Positions 43,141 to 51,506 of a stretch of DNA of 64,000 nucleotides are shown in pieces. The DNA is taken from contig CP003316.1 in the NCBI GenBank assembly GCA_000247545.1, forward strand, positions 1,955,233-2,019,232, in the 5' to 3' direction. The notes under the pieces are model-generated. The model worked only from the letters and a program-made list of their open reading frames with translations, was not told where the DNA came from and made no database searches. Position 1 is the stretch's first letter, and every line of letters begins with the position of its first letter. Source of the stretch: Pyrobaculum oguniense TE7 (GTDB taxonomy: Archaea > Thermoproteota > Thermoprotei > Thermoproteales > Thermoproteaceae). A program made the translations under genes and the position numbers.

Positions 43141-43692
43141 CTAGATCTGCCGTGTACTCTTAACAGCATCGCCGCTAAGCTCTAGTCTGACATTCACTTG
43201 TCCTGCCACTTTACTTACCCACGTACTCACCGCGGTTGCCTTATCTGGCGGGTACACCAGTAGAATAACCGGGTACTTCGCGTTGTCCGGCAAAACGTCG
43301 ACAAAGTCCTCGGGATATATCGGCGTTCCGTATTGAGACACCGGTAAGACGTATACAGGCTTCTCGGCGGCGTCGAGCGCTATTAGCGTTGCCAAGTTTT
43401 GCGAAGGCACCACACCTGGGGCGTAGCCAATTATGTATACGTAAGCGTCGTTATACTTATCCGGCGATAGGGGGCCTTTGATAGTGCCGTTGTAGAAGAC
43501 ATAGCTTTGAGAAACGGCGAGGACATCGCTGAATGCCGCCGAGGCCGTGTGGCCCCACCCAAGCGCGGCTAGTAGCGGGTATATTAAGCCCGTCGTTCCC
43601 AATATGTACCCAGTCTCGGCAAAGATAAGCGCGGCAAGAGCTATGAAGAATATCCTCCTTCGCTTCCTCCTGCGGCTGGAATCTGTCGGCAT
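43141..43692 (-). CDS. N-anchored extracellular protein of unknown function
   Basis: The 183-residue protein begins with a basic stretch (RRRKRRRIFF), then one membrane helix (FIALAALIFAETGYILGTTG). A soluble, strand-rich domain of about 130 residues follows, probably outside the cell. TTTTTAAACTGG lies about 25 nt before the ATG, so it is leaderless. Convergent with isopentenyl phosphate kinase; the next gene on its strand has its own promoter. Not recognised. Confidence 0.7.
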   Translation of the reverse strand: MPTDSSRRRKRRRIFFIALAALIFAETGYILGTTGLIYPLLAALGWGHTASAAFSDVLAVSQSYVFYNGTIKGPLSPDKYNDAYVYIIGYAPGVVPSQNLATLIALDAAEKPVYVLPVSQYGTPIYPEDFVDVLPDNAKYPVILLVYPPDKATAVSTWVSKVAGQVNVRLELSGDAVKSTRQI

Positions 43693-43722
43693 TGCCCAAC
43701 TCTTGTCCCCAGTTTAAAAACT

Positions 43723-43986
43723 TTAGCAGTACTGCAGAGTGCCGGGGCTTAGAAACGAAATCCACATAGCTAAAAGGTAGAGCAGAGCTAAGCCTATTCC
43801 CACCGTCTCCAGCTGCTTGTACCACCTACCCAGCAGAAGGGCGCCGCCGACCACCACCCCCAGCAGGGCATATCCCAACAACACGCCGCAGACGGCGCCG
43901 TTGAATACCACACTCCAAAACCCGTGGAGCATCAGCGATACAAATACCAATACGGCCAACCCCACCGCCACATCGAACTTGTCCAT
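43723..43986 (-). CDS. small membrane protein
   Basis: The 87-residue protein has three hydrophobic helices (starting near residues 7, 29 and 60). ATG 43986 is about 23 nt from TTTAAAAATGGG, so it is favoured over the TTG at 44001. It lies upstream of 43141 on the same strand and may be in one unit with it. Unknown function. Confidence 0.65.
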   Translation of the reverse strand: MDKFDVAVGLAVLVFVSLMLHGFWSVVFNGAVCGVLLGYALLGVVVGGALLLGRWYKQLETVGIGLALLYLLAMWISFLSPGTLQYC

Positions 43987-44120
43987 GCCTCCCCGTTTCA
44001 ACCCATTTTTAAATTACTAAGCCACAAGTGAGGCGCAACTCGTGGACACCCGCTGGCGTGCTGCCCGTCGAAAAGCGGCTTGTGAGACACATACTTTTAA
44101 CCACATTTCGGAGCTCTCCT

Positions 44121-44879
44121 ATGCACACACTTGAGATCAGAAACTTGAGAGTGGCGGTGGGAGGCCGGGAGATCCTCAAAGGAGTCACGCTGTCGGTCTC
44201 CAGCGGAGAAACCGTAGTGCTGATGGGGCCCAACGGCAGCGGCAAGTCAACGCTCTTCCAAGCGATAGCAGGCAATCCCAAATACGAAATCCTAGACGGC
44301 GACATCCTCCTAGACGGCGAGTCCATAAAAGACCTCGCCCCAGAGGAGCGATTCGCCAAAGGCATATTCGTCGGCTTCCAGTCCCCCGTGGCGGTTCCCG
44401 AGGTGAGGTTCGCCTTCTTGCTACAAGCCATGCTGAACATAAGAGCTGGGAAAAAGCTGACAGACCCAAACCCGCAGGTGCTAGCCCAGGCCCAGAAGCT
44501 GGCGGCCGAGCTGGGCCTCAATCCTGAGGTGTTCAACAGGGGCGTAGGCGCCGGGTTCAGCGGCGGCGAGTTTAAACGCGCCGAAGTCCTACAAGCCCTC
44601 CTCTTAAACCCAAAATTCGTCATACTAGACGAGCCCGACTCCGGCCTTGACATAGACGGAATCGCCGCGGTGGGCAAAGCAGTGTCAAGACTAAGCGCAT
44701 CAGGAAGCGGCGTATTGCTCTCCACCCACTACGCCAGAGTGCTGAAGTTCATCAAGCCAACCAGAGTATACGTCATGGCCGACGGGAGAATCGTCCTGCA
44801 AGGCGACGAAAACATCATAAAGAAAATCGAGGAAGTAGGATACAAGAGCTACTTTGAAGAAATCCGCCAAGAACTATAA
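44121..44879 (+). CDS. sufC: Fe-S assembly ATPase SufC
   Basis: SufC drives the SufBCD scaffold that builds Fe-S clusters. The 252-residue protein has Walker A MGPNGSGKST, the SufC-type signature GFSGGEFKRAEVLQ, Walker B FVILDEPDSGLDID and the switch His in LLSTHYARVLKFI. The DSGLDID form is characteristic of SufC. The ATG at 44121 is about 25 nt after ACTTTTAACC; the frame is open another 31 codons upstream but without family text. SufB/SufD genes are not adjacent in this window. Confidence 0.92.
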   Translation: MHTLEIRNLRVAVGGREILKGVTLSVSSGETVVLMGPNGSGKSTLFQAIAGNPKYEILDGDILLDGESIKDLAPEERFAKGIFVGFQSPVAVPEVRFAFLLQAMLNIRAGKKLTDPNPQVLAQAQKLAAELGLNPEVFNRGVGAGFSGGEFKRAEVLQALLLNPKFVILDEPDSGLDIDGIAAVGKAVSRLSASGSGVLLSTHYARVLKFIKPTRVYVMADGRIVLQGDENIIKKIEEVGYKSYFEEIRQEL

Positions 44880-44938
44880 GCTGGCCCCAAGAGGCTGGAA
44901 GAGACCCAGCGTCTTTATAAATAGGCAAATACACGCAT

Positions 44939-44992
44939 ACATGATGACGGCTGGGTTGCCGATTTCATGAAGATTTAGGAGCCAGCTGATAT
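44939..44992 (+). ncRNA. C/D box guide sRNA
   Basis: The C box ATGATGA is at 44941-44947. A D'-like CCGA is at 44959-44962, a C'-like ATGAAGA at 44967-44973, and the D box CTGA at 44986-44989. Spacing gives two guide regions of about 11-12 nt, the standard size for archaeal 2'-O-methylation guides. A TATA box, TTTATAAATA (44913-44922), sits about 22-25 nt before the C box, exactly as expected for a short transcript starting near 44938. Targets were not worked out. Confidence 0.82.
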
Positions 44993-45053
44993 CTCGGCGC
45001 TCTGCTCTTGCCTGATACCGTTGTATTTTTATATATAGGGCAATTTAGACTAT

Positions 45054-46400
45054 ATGCCCAAATGGCATTGGCCCATCGACCCGGACAAAGTGCCCCAGAT
45101 AATAGTAGAGCCGCCTGGGCCCAAAGCACGTGAAATAGTAAAACGAGACGAAGAGGTTATAATGCAGTCGTTTGTCAGGTGGTATCCGCTCGTGATCGCA
45201 AGAGGCTACGGCCCAGTGGTCGAGGACGTCGACGGAAACCTCTACATAGACTTCAACGCGGGCATCGCCGTGACTAACGTGGGGCACGCCCACCCCAAAG
45301 TCGTCGACGCCATTAAAAAACAGGCAGAGCTCTTCCTCCACTACTCCCTAACCGACTTCTACTACGAGGTAGCGGTGAGGCTGGCCGAGAGGCTAATCAC
45401 CATAGCCCCCATCTCGGGCGGGAAAAAAGTATTCTTCACCAACAGCGGCACCGAGTCTATTGAGGGCGTCTTGAAGATCGCCAGAGGCTACTTCAAGGGC
45501 CAGAGGCCTTACGTCATTGCGTTCCTCGGCGCCTTCCACGGGCGTACCTACGGATCGATGAGCCTATCGGCCTCAAAGACAGTACACAGGCGCCACTTCT
45601 CCCCCCTAGTGCCGGGAATAATCCACGCGCCCTTCCCCCACCCCGTGCACTGCCCCTTCAAAGCCTCCACAGCTGAGGAGTGCGGCGAGTACGCCCTAGA
45701 ATTCCTAGAGGAGTGGATATTCCGCCGGCTCGTCGACCCCTCTGAAGTAGCGCTGGTGATAATGGAGCCCGTGCAGGGCGAGGGCGGCTACGTGGTGCCC
45801 CCGAAGAACTTCGTGCAGGGTCTTTGGAAGATCGCCAAGGAGCACGGCATACTCTTCGCCGTTGACGAGGTGCAGACAGGCTTCGGCAGGACGGGGAGGT
45901 GGTTCGCCATTGAGCACTTCGGGGTGGAGCCAGATTTAATCGCCACGGCCAAGGCCATAGCCGCGGGGCTACCCCTCGGCGCCATAATTGGGAGGGCCGA
46001 GGTTATGTCCCTCCCGAGGGGGGCCCACGCCAACACCTTCGGCGGCAACCCGGTAGCCGCGGCCGCCGCCCTCGCCTCGCTGGAAGTCGTAGAGGAAGAA
46101 GAGCTACTCCACCACGCCGAGTTGCTCGGGGAGGAGCTGAAAAAATTCTTCAGGGACGAGCTCGGCGATAGGCACGACGTTAGGGGCCTCGGCTTAATGA
46201 TAGGCGTCGAGTTGCTAGACGAGAAGAAAAAGCCGGCCAAGTACTTAGACGAGGTTTTAACGAAGGCGTTTAAACGCGGCGTCGCGGTTATAGGCGCTGG
46301 GCTATCTACGATAAGAGTCGCACCGCCGCTGGTAATCCCCCGCGATATGGCGCTGAGAGCAGCCGCTATTATTACCGATATTCTAAGCGGCTATAGATAG
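45054..46400 (+). CDS. class III (4-aminobutyrate-type) aminotransferase
   Basis: The 448-residue PLP enzyme has FFTNSGTESIEGVLKIARGY, FLGAFHGRTYGSMSLSASK, IMEPVQGEGGYVVPP, DEVQTGFGRTGRWFA and the PLP Lys in DLIATAKAIAAGLPLGAI. The group includes 4-aminobutyrate and ornithine aminotransferases and archaeal amino-acid racemases; the exact substrate is not certain. TATA-like TTTTTATATATAG about 20-25 nt upstream supports the ATG. Its end overlaps the next gene convergently by 18 bp. Confidence 0.9.
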   Translation: MPKWHWPIDPDKVPQIIVEPPGPKAREIVKRDEEVIMQSFVRWYPLVIARGYGPVVEDVDGNLYIDFNAGIAVTNVGHAHPKVVDAIKKQAELFLHYSLTDFYYEVAVRLAERLITIAPISGGKKVFFTNSGTESIEGVLKIARGYFKGQRPYVIAFLGAFHGRTYGSMSLSASKTVHRRHFSPLVPGIIHAPFPHPVHCPFKASTAEECGEYALEFLEEWIFRRLVDPSEVALVIMEPVQGEGGYVVPPKNFVQGLWKIAKEHGILFAVDEVQTGFGRTGRWFAIEHFGVEPDLIATAKAIAAGLPLGAIIGRAEVMSLPRGAHANTFGGNPVAAAAALASLEVVEEEELLHHAELLGEELKKFFRDELGDRHDVRGLGLMIGVELLDEKKKPAKYLDEVLTKAFKRGVAVIGAGLSTIRVAPPLVIPRDMALRAAAIITDILSGYR

Positions 46401-46607
46401 CCCCTTTGCAAACCTCTTTTTGACCTCCTCGTCAAAATACCACTCTACGATCTCTTCATCTGCTATCTCCAAGGCGAAATCAAAAGCCTCATCCCACTCA
46501 AAGGACTCAAAAACAAGCTCCCACCCCTCCTCCAAAAGCTTTAAGTCTCTGTCCTTTCCTGTCACGAGAATCCTTCCCTGGTCCCGGTTAACCAGTACTC
46601 TATACAC
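46383..46607 (-). CDS. small acidic protein of unknown function, possibly self-regulated
   Basis: The 74-residue protein is rich in Glu and Asp (FESFEWDEAFDFALEIADEE). Start GTG 46607. Two overlapping palindromes and a TATA box lie directly over and upstream of the start (46603-46632), as in small self-regulated systems. No DNA-binding motif is visible, so a partner would be needed for regulation. Not recognised. Confidence 0.6.
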   Translation of the reverse strand: MYRVLVNRDQGRILVTGKDRDLKLLEEGWELVFESFEWDEAFDFALEIADEEIVEWYFDEEVKKRFAKGLSIAA

Positions 46608-46632
46608 GAACGTGTACGTATACGTATTTAAA
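46603..46632 (-). promoter_or_regulatory. overlapping palindromes and TATA box at the 46383-46607 gene
   Basis: TACACG (46603-46608) and CGTGTA (46611-46616) are inverted arms with a 2-nt spacer. TACGTATACGTA (46615-46626) is a perfect palindrome. A TTTAAATA-type TATA box follows at about 46625-46632 on the minus strand, about 20 nt from the GTG. Binding here would cover both TATA and start codon. Confidence 0.5.
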
Positions 46633-46807
46633 AAACAACATGCAATTTTAAGATATTACTTTTCCTATCAAAAAAATAAAACTATACAAAGTTGTAATAT
46701 TACTAAAAACTAAGAAATATTAATAATAAAGATTTTAAATGATAACAATAAATACTATTATAAGTACAAGTAGATTTAGATACCCTCCGCATCGAAGAGG
46801 TATTAGC
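46627..46807. other. very A/T-rich intergenic stretch
   Basis: About 180 nt with very few G or C, including runs such as AATATTAATAATAAAG and ATGATAACAATAAATACT, in a GC-rich genome. It separates the 46383-46607 gene promoter from the convergently placed 3' end of nucS. I see no gene, repeat array or hairpin set in it. It may be a scar of integration or a replication/transcription-linked DNA element. Confidence 0.5.
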
Positions 46808-47539
46808 TTACTTCTCAGTCGTGGATTTATACGTTGCTACTGTCAATTCTCTCGGATTAACCTTTACAAACTGCAAACCGAACCTCTTCAAATACTCATA
46901 TGCCGATGCCGATATGTCACCTGCCACCAGCACCCCTCTAGCCGCATGGCCCTTCCTCTTATACGACTCGACATACCTTGCAAGCTGGAAAACCGCTTCG
47001 TGTGTAGCCAAGTCCCTCTTCACTTCAATAACTACATACCTGCCCTCCTTGTCCCTGGCTAAGATGTCTACATGCCCCGCCTCCACGGGGACCTCAACCC
47101 CCACAATCTCCAGACCCTCTTCAATAAACGAGGGGTTCCTCACCAGCGCCTCTACTAGGTCCTTCTCAGTACCCACAAGCACCAAGTCTGTCGAGCTCAC
47201 TTCAAAAGCCGCCACGAAATCCACCGCGTAGAAAACAACTCTAACGATCTCAAAAGGCCTCTGCCTGACACTCTTAACCACAAGCCTCCCCTCCTCTACA
47301 TACGCCGCAGTGGAGCTCCCAGGCGGGTTCCAAATACGCGGTTGCGCCTTCTCCGCCTCGTGCACCAGCAGGGTACCGTCCCTTTTAATTATGACAAGGC
47401 GGCGGCCGGATCCCAGCGAAGCCGCGGCCCTGCCCGAATAAGAAACCTCGCAGACTCCGATAACAACGACTAAGCCCCTCTTCTTTCCGGCATTGATAAG
47501 CCCGGCGGCCTCGGAAGGCGGCGGCGAGGCAACGTACAT
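46808..47539 (-). CDS. nucS: NucS/EndoMS mismatch-related endonuclease
   Basis: NucS (EndoMS) cuts branched or mismatched DNA and serves repair in archaea that lack MutS/MutL. The 243-residue protein has an N-terminal half with [20 protein letters not shown], and a C-terminal RecB-like nuclease with [20 protein letters not shown], giving the D-(x)n-ExK catalytic set. The ATG at 47539 is about 25 nt from CTTTAAAAGA. Divergent from the 47602 gene. Confidence 0.93.
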   Translation of the reverse strand: MYVASPPPSEAAGLINAGKKRGLVVVIGVCEVSYSGRAAASLGSGRRLVIIKRDGTLLVHEAEKAQPRIWNPPGSSTAAYVEEGRLVVKSVRQRPFEIVRVVFYAVDFVAAFEVSSTDLVLVGTEKDLVEALVRNPSFIEEGLEIVGVEVPVEAGHVDILARDKEGRYVVIEVKRDLATHEAVFQLARYVESYKRKGHAARGVLVAGDISASAYEYLKRFGLQFVKVNPRELTVATYKSTTEK

Positions 47540-47601
47540 AGACTAACCCACCCTCCAATCTTTTAAAGACAACAGATTAATATACCCACCGACCGCCCCC
47601 C

Positions 47602-47982
47602 ATGGCCAAGGTAGAAATAAAAGAAATCCAAGAAATAAGGGGGTTCAGCACAGTGAAAAAAGTACAAAACAGGTCAGCACTCCTCAACGACTTGAAACCC
47701 AACGTAATCCTCCTATTCCACGGAAAAGAAGGACATGAGATGGTCGTCGAGATATTCACCCCAGACCCGAGCGGCGACAAGACTTTACCGCCCGCCAAAG
47801 TAGCCGCCACTAAATTCGTAGGCGCGGCAGAGAAAGTCGACAACGCCTACGCCACGTTGCTATTCTGGGCCCTCAAAGAGGGAAAATCGCTGGGAACTCC
47901 CAGCAGAGAAGTCTATATAAAAATAGACAAAAACCAAGACCCGCCAGAAGTAGAGGTGGAGGTACAGTCCCCCCTACAGTAG
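47602..47982 (+). CDS. protein of unknown function
   Basis: The 126-residue soluble protein has mixed strands and helices and is rich in Lys, Glu and Pro (VVEIFTPDPSGDKTLPPAKV). ATG 47602 lies about 25 nt from GATTAATATACC, so it is leaderless. Divergent from nucS; a role in repair is possible only by position. It ends 6 nt before the convergent rtcB stop. Not recognised. Confidence 0.7.
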   Translation: MAKVEIKEIQEIRGFSTVKKVQNRSALLNDLKPNVILLFHGKEGHEMVVEIFTPDPSGDKTLPPAKVAATKFVGAAEKVDNAYATLLFWALKEGKSLGTPSREVYIKIDKNQDPPEVEVEVQSPLQ

Positions 47983-47988
47983 CCTCTT

Positions 47989-49443
47989 TTAGCCCTTTAC
48001 TACTCCTATAGGCCTCTGCCTGACCACTTTCCTAGCAAATCCTACTTGGTGGGCGGCTTCGACTACGCGGTCCACGTCCTTGTAGGCCCAAGGCGCCTCT
48101 TCACTTATCACCTCGGTCTCAGCAGACCTGACTATTATCCCCCTCTTGGACATCTCCTCCTGCACCTTGTGCGGCGGGTACATCCTAATGGCGGCTTCGC
48201 GGCTGAGCACCCTCCCAGCGCCGTGGGGCGCAGTGCCGAAGGTCAGCCTCATGGAGTCGTGGGTACCGACGAGGATCCACGAGGCTGTGCCCATGGAGCC
48301 GGGGATCAGCACCGGCTGGCCGACCTCTCTGTACTTCGCCGGGATCTCCGGCCTGCCGGGCGGGAAGGCCCTAGTGGCGCCCTTGCGGTGGACCCACACC
48401 TTCTTAACAGTGCCCTTCTCGTCCACGACGTGCTCCTCCAGCTTGGCGATGTTGTGAGCCACGTCGTATACTATCTCCAGACCAACCTTCTCAATAGAGC
48501 CGAACACCTTCTTAAACGCCTCCCTCACCCAGTGCATGATGATGTGGCGGTTCGTCCAGGCGAAGTTAGCCGCAGACGCCATGGCCTTTATGTAGTCCTC
48601 CGCCACCTTGTCCTTAAGCGGCGCCGCAGCCAGCTCCCTATCTGGCAGGTTTAGCCCCCACTGCCTCATTTTCCTCTCCATGATCAAGAGGTAGTCCGTC
48701 GCCACCTGGTGGCCGAAGCCTCTGCTCCCCGTGTGGATCATTACCACTACCTGGCCCTCCCTCTCTATGCCGAAGAGCTTGGCCACCTTCTCGTCGTATA
48801 TCTTGTCCACCACCTGTATCTCCAAGAAGTGGTTGCCAGACCCCAGGGTGCCCAGCTGGTCCCTCCCCCTCGCCTTGGCCTTCTCCGACACCTTAGACGG
48901 GTCGGCCAGCTTCCAAGACCCCCTCTCCTCTATGTACTCCATGTCCTCAGCCCAGCCATAGCCCTTCTGCACCGCCCACTCCACCCCCTCCGCCAAGACC
49001 CGCTCGAACTCCCCCGGCGAGAGCTTTAGATGGCCGGTGCCCCCTACGCCAGGCGGCACGAGGCGGAAGATTGTGTCCACCAGCTCCTTGAGCTTCGGCC
49101 TAACATCCTGCTCCGTGAGGTTAGTCCTAAGCACCCTCACACCGCAGTTGATGTCGTAGCCGATGCCCCCAGGGCTGATCACGCCCTCCTCGGCGTCAAT
49201 GGCGGCGACACCTCCAATGGGAAAGCCGTAGCCCTGGTGCGCGTCGGGGAGCACAATTGACCACCTATAAATGCCGGGAAGACACCCGACGTTGATGCCC
49301 TGCTCTAGGGTCATGTCAGTTTTCATTTTCTCCAGCAGTACGGAGTCTGCGTAGATCCTCACGGGCACCTTCTGACAAGGCTTTACTCCGGGCGGGATTT
49401 CCCAGATGTAGTCTGATATTTTGGTGATGGAATAGCTACGCAT
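47989..49443 (-). CDS. rtcB: RNA-splicing ligase RtcB
   Basis: RtcB joins tRNA exon halves ending in 2',3'-cyclic phosphate and 5'-OH, using GTP and Mn. The 484-residue protein shows LPDAHQGYGFPIGGVAA, the metal Cys in GIGYDINCGVRVL, LGTLGSGNHFLEIQ, MIHTGSRGFGHQVATDY, and the GTP-accepting His in TAPHGAGRVLSREAA. No intein is visible. ATG 49443 is about 25 nt from GATTTAAACTC. Essential in Thermoproteales, whose tRNA genes carry many introns. Confidence 0.96.
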   Translation of the reverse strand: MRSYSITKISDYIWEIPPGVKPCQKVPVRIYADSVLLEKMKTDMTLEQGINVGCLPGIYRWSIVLPDAHQGYGFPIGGVAAIDAEEGVISPGGIGYDINCGVRVLRTNLTEQDVRPKLKELVDTIFRLVPPGVGGTGHLKLSPGEFERVLAEGVEWAVQKGYGWAEDMEYIEERGSWKLADPSKVSEKAKARGRDQLGTLGSGNHFLEIQVVDKIYDEKVAKLFGIEREGQVVVMIHTGSRGFGHQVATDYLLIMERKMRQWGLNLPDRELAAAPLKDKVAEDYIKAMASAANFAWTNRHIIMHWVREAFKKVFGSIEKVGLEIVYDVAHNIAKLEEHVVDEKGTVKKVWVHRKGATRAFPPGRPEIPAKYREVGQPVLIPGSMGTASWILVGTHDSMRLTFGTAPHGAGRVLSREAAIRMYPPHKVQEEMSKRGIIVRSAETEVISEEAPWAYKDVDRVVEAAHQVGFARKVVRQRPIGVVKG

Positions 49444-49738
49444 ATGAGGAGTTTGATGTTGAGTTTAAATCTCTATTGGGGCTTTGTCTTCCCCGCCCCT
49501 CTACCTCCTTTTTCGTGTATTGCTTTAGTCTGTCCACAAAAGCTCCCGAGGGGGTGTCTGAGAGCGGCACCTTACGGCCTGTTAGCGCCTCCACTATTCC
49601 TTTTAGTATCTTGTCGTAGCACGCGCCTTGTTTTTGGTAGTACTGTTCATCATTGTAGGCCATGGTGGGTCCCCAATGTGAGCTCGTACTGCTTCGCCTC
49701 TTTTCGCCGCCTGACCCGGCCGCCTTGTCCCTAAGCAA
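49436..49738 (-). CDS. uncertain small protein
   Basis: The 100-codon frame starts at TTG 49738 (which lies about 25 nt from TATTAAATTTTCC) or at ATG 49663, giving 75 residues. The middle, NDEQYYQKQGACYDKILKGI and VEALTGRKVPLSDTPSGAFV, reads like a helical protein. The tail, GRGRQSPNRDLNSTSN, runs over the rtcB promoter and looks random, so the original stop may have been lost. Not recognised. Confidence 0.4.
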   Translation of the reverse strand: MLRDKAAGSGGEKRRSSTSSHWGPTMAYNDEQYYQKQGACYDKILKGIVEALTGRKVPLSDTPSGAFVDRLKQYTKKEVEGRGRQSPNRDLNSTSNSSYA

Positions 49739-49818
49739 ACCGAGGGCACTGCCGCTGTAGGAAAATTTAATAGCGGTATATGCAGAGGGGGGCTAAAGCG
49801 AGGAGGATGGGGTAAAAG

Positions 49819-50022
49819 GTGACGACCGCTAGCCGGGAGGCCGTGTTATACGTCTACGACCTAGAGCCGGCCGAGGCGTATCAGAAAATTACGCGGAGGC
49901 GTGGTGTGCCTATTTGGAGCGTCGCCGGTACAGCCTCCATCACCTCCACTCTGCTTGGCGGCTTTGTCCCAGCCCCGATAGTCGCTGGGCAGGTGATGAG
50001 GCGGTGCAAATTTCTGACCTAG
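49819..50022 (+). CDS. uncertain short protein, perhaps a gene fragment
   Basis: The 67-codon frame from GTG 49819 follows GAGGAGG at 49800-49806 and A/T-rich promoter-like text. It reads REAVLYVYDLEPAEAYQKIT and RRGVPIWSVAGTASITSTLL, which look protein-like but short. Text breaks after 50022; the remaining bases to 50165 show no frame. A truncated gene is likely. Confidence 0.35.
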   Translation: MTTASREAVLYVYDLEPAEAYQKITRRRGVPIWSVAGTASITSTLLGGFVPAPIVAGQVMRRCKFLT

Positions 50023-50165
50023 AAATTGACCTTTTTCAGCTATAGTAGCGGGGCTCTGAGCCTCTTGATGCCACGTCTTCTTAAGTGCTGGCGTGTAGTC
50101 ACCAAATCACTCTGCTAGACATTAGGTAGAGGCGGGTATGAGGTAAGGAGGAAAAAAGGCAGGTT

Positions 50166-50771
50166 TTAAGAGGTGTGCTTTCCGTATATCTGTTCGTGTT
50201 TCTGCTTGGCTTTGTTTAGGACTTGTTCTTTATCTCCGCCGCAGATTATTACCAGGGTGGCGTTGTTTTTCCCCACCATGACTACTTCTGTGAAGTAGAC
50301 TACGTACCTCTTCCCCCTTGCGGAGACCTCTCTCATGGAGACGTGTGCGGGTGTGCCGAAAGCCGTTAGGGTTTGGTTTTCTTTCAGTACTACGCTGATG
50401 TCAGCCGTTCCGTAGCCCTCCGTGGGCAGTACCACGATGCTGAACACGTAGCCGTCGCTGGAGGGTGTGAAGGAGGCCTTCCCCCTGGCGGGTTCTGAAT
50501 AGTCCTTTTTCAAGTCCTCGGGCAGATCCTCGATGTCTTTTATGGGTAGCCACAGCTCCTCGCCGGCTTTGAAGAACTTGCCCTTGCCCAAGATCTTCAG
50601 CCCGCACACCTCGAATCTGGCTGTCTTTGTGCCGTTGTCCGGCGATATGAAGAGGCTGAGCTCCTCCAGCCCCGGCCAAGGCTCAGCCTCCTCCTTCCCC
50701 GCCGTCAGGAGGAGCAAACTGCCCATAAGCGCCACCGCCAGCACCACCCCGAGCAAAACTAGGGGCCTCAT
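50166..50771 (-). CDS. N-anchored extracellular protein, second gene of secreted module 2
   Basis: The 201-residue protein starts at ATG 50771, which overlaps the preceding gene's TGA (ATGA). The N-terminus MRPLVLLGVVLAVALMGSLL is one membrane helix or signal. A strand-rich external domain (VFSIVVLPTEGYGTADISVV) and a Lys-rich helical tail (DKEQVLNKAKQKHEQIYGKH) follow. Placement, topology and the ATGA overlap match the second gene of module 1 (33309-34099). The sequence match between the two second genes is weak. Here the frame is intact. Function unknown. Confidence 0.72.
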   Translation of the reverse strand: MRPLVLLGVVLAVALMGSLLLLTAGKEEAEPWPGLEELSLFISPDNGTKTARFEVCGLKILGKGKFFKAGEELWLPIKDIEDLPEDLKKDYSEPARGKASFTPSSDGYVFSIVVLPTEGYGTADISVVLKENQTLTAFGTPAHVSMREVSARGKRYVVYFTEVVMVGKNNATLVIICGGDKEQVLNKAKQKHEQIYGKHTS

Positions 50772-51506
50772 ACCCGCCACGTCACGTCGTAGCCGTATGC
50801 TATGTAGGTACATGGGTAAGGCCACGCGCTCTTCCAGTAATTCGTGCGTGCGGCGTATACCCCTCTGACACTTCCCGCGTTTACGTCTACTAGTGCTGCG
50901 GCTCCGAATTTCCACGCCCACGCGCTGTCTGAATAGAGGCCTCCCGTTGCCAAGGCTCTATCCCACATCGTCCTGGTGGAGGTAAGCGAGCTAGCCCTAG
51001 TCTCGTTTTTAGTTATCATATCTTGCCACTTATACTCAATACTAATGGATATGCCAATTCTTCGAAGATCCACCGTGACGCCGAAGCTCTGCCATCTTAT
51101 CGATGAATCGTCAATAGTCCTACCCGGCACGGGAGAGTAGTAAGTGCCAAGTAAACTAGTGTATAATGCATTAGACATGAGGTCGATCCTCACATCTTGC
51201 ATTGTGGCGCCGCATCTGTCGTTAACCCCGCTAGCCGTGACCCGCCAACCTGCTTTTTCATTAGGGTCAGTATTCACGCCTATTAAGAAAATCCATGGGT
51301 ACATAGGTTTTCCATTCACATATATGTAGTTAGGATTTTTGGACACAAACTCCATAATCTATTTTTATGTAGTTACCGCTTGAGTCGTAAATACCTTGAT
51401 TGACAACCCAATTATTTACGCAATTCTGCCAGCTGTCTGCATGAACTAGTGCTACGACTAACATCAGCGTTAGTAGCGCCTTAACCGCTATTTTGGGTAA
51501 TTCCAT
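50768..51506 (-). pseudogene. Trp/Tyr-rich secreted protein with one frameshift, first gene of secreted module 2
   Basis: ATG 51506 opens a signal peptide (LPKIAVKALLTLMLVVALVH). The exported part runs CVNNWVVNQGIYDSSGNYIK and stops at TAA after GVCVQKS. Removing one base from the T5 run at 51336-51340 joins it to NPNYIYVNGKPMYPWIFLIG and on to TGA 50768, giving about 245 residues. The C-terminal AWAWKFGAAALVDVNAGSVR and YAARTNYWKSAWPYP match the module 1 protein. A single slip in a 5-nt run could be a real frameshift, a reversible (phase-variable) slip or a sequencing error. An unrelated restart at ATG 51355 is also possible. Function unknown. Confidence 0.7.
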
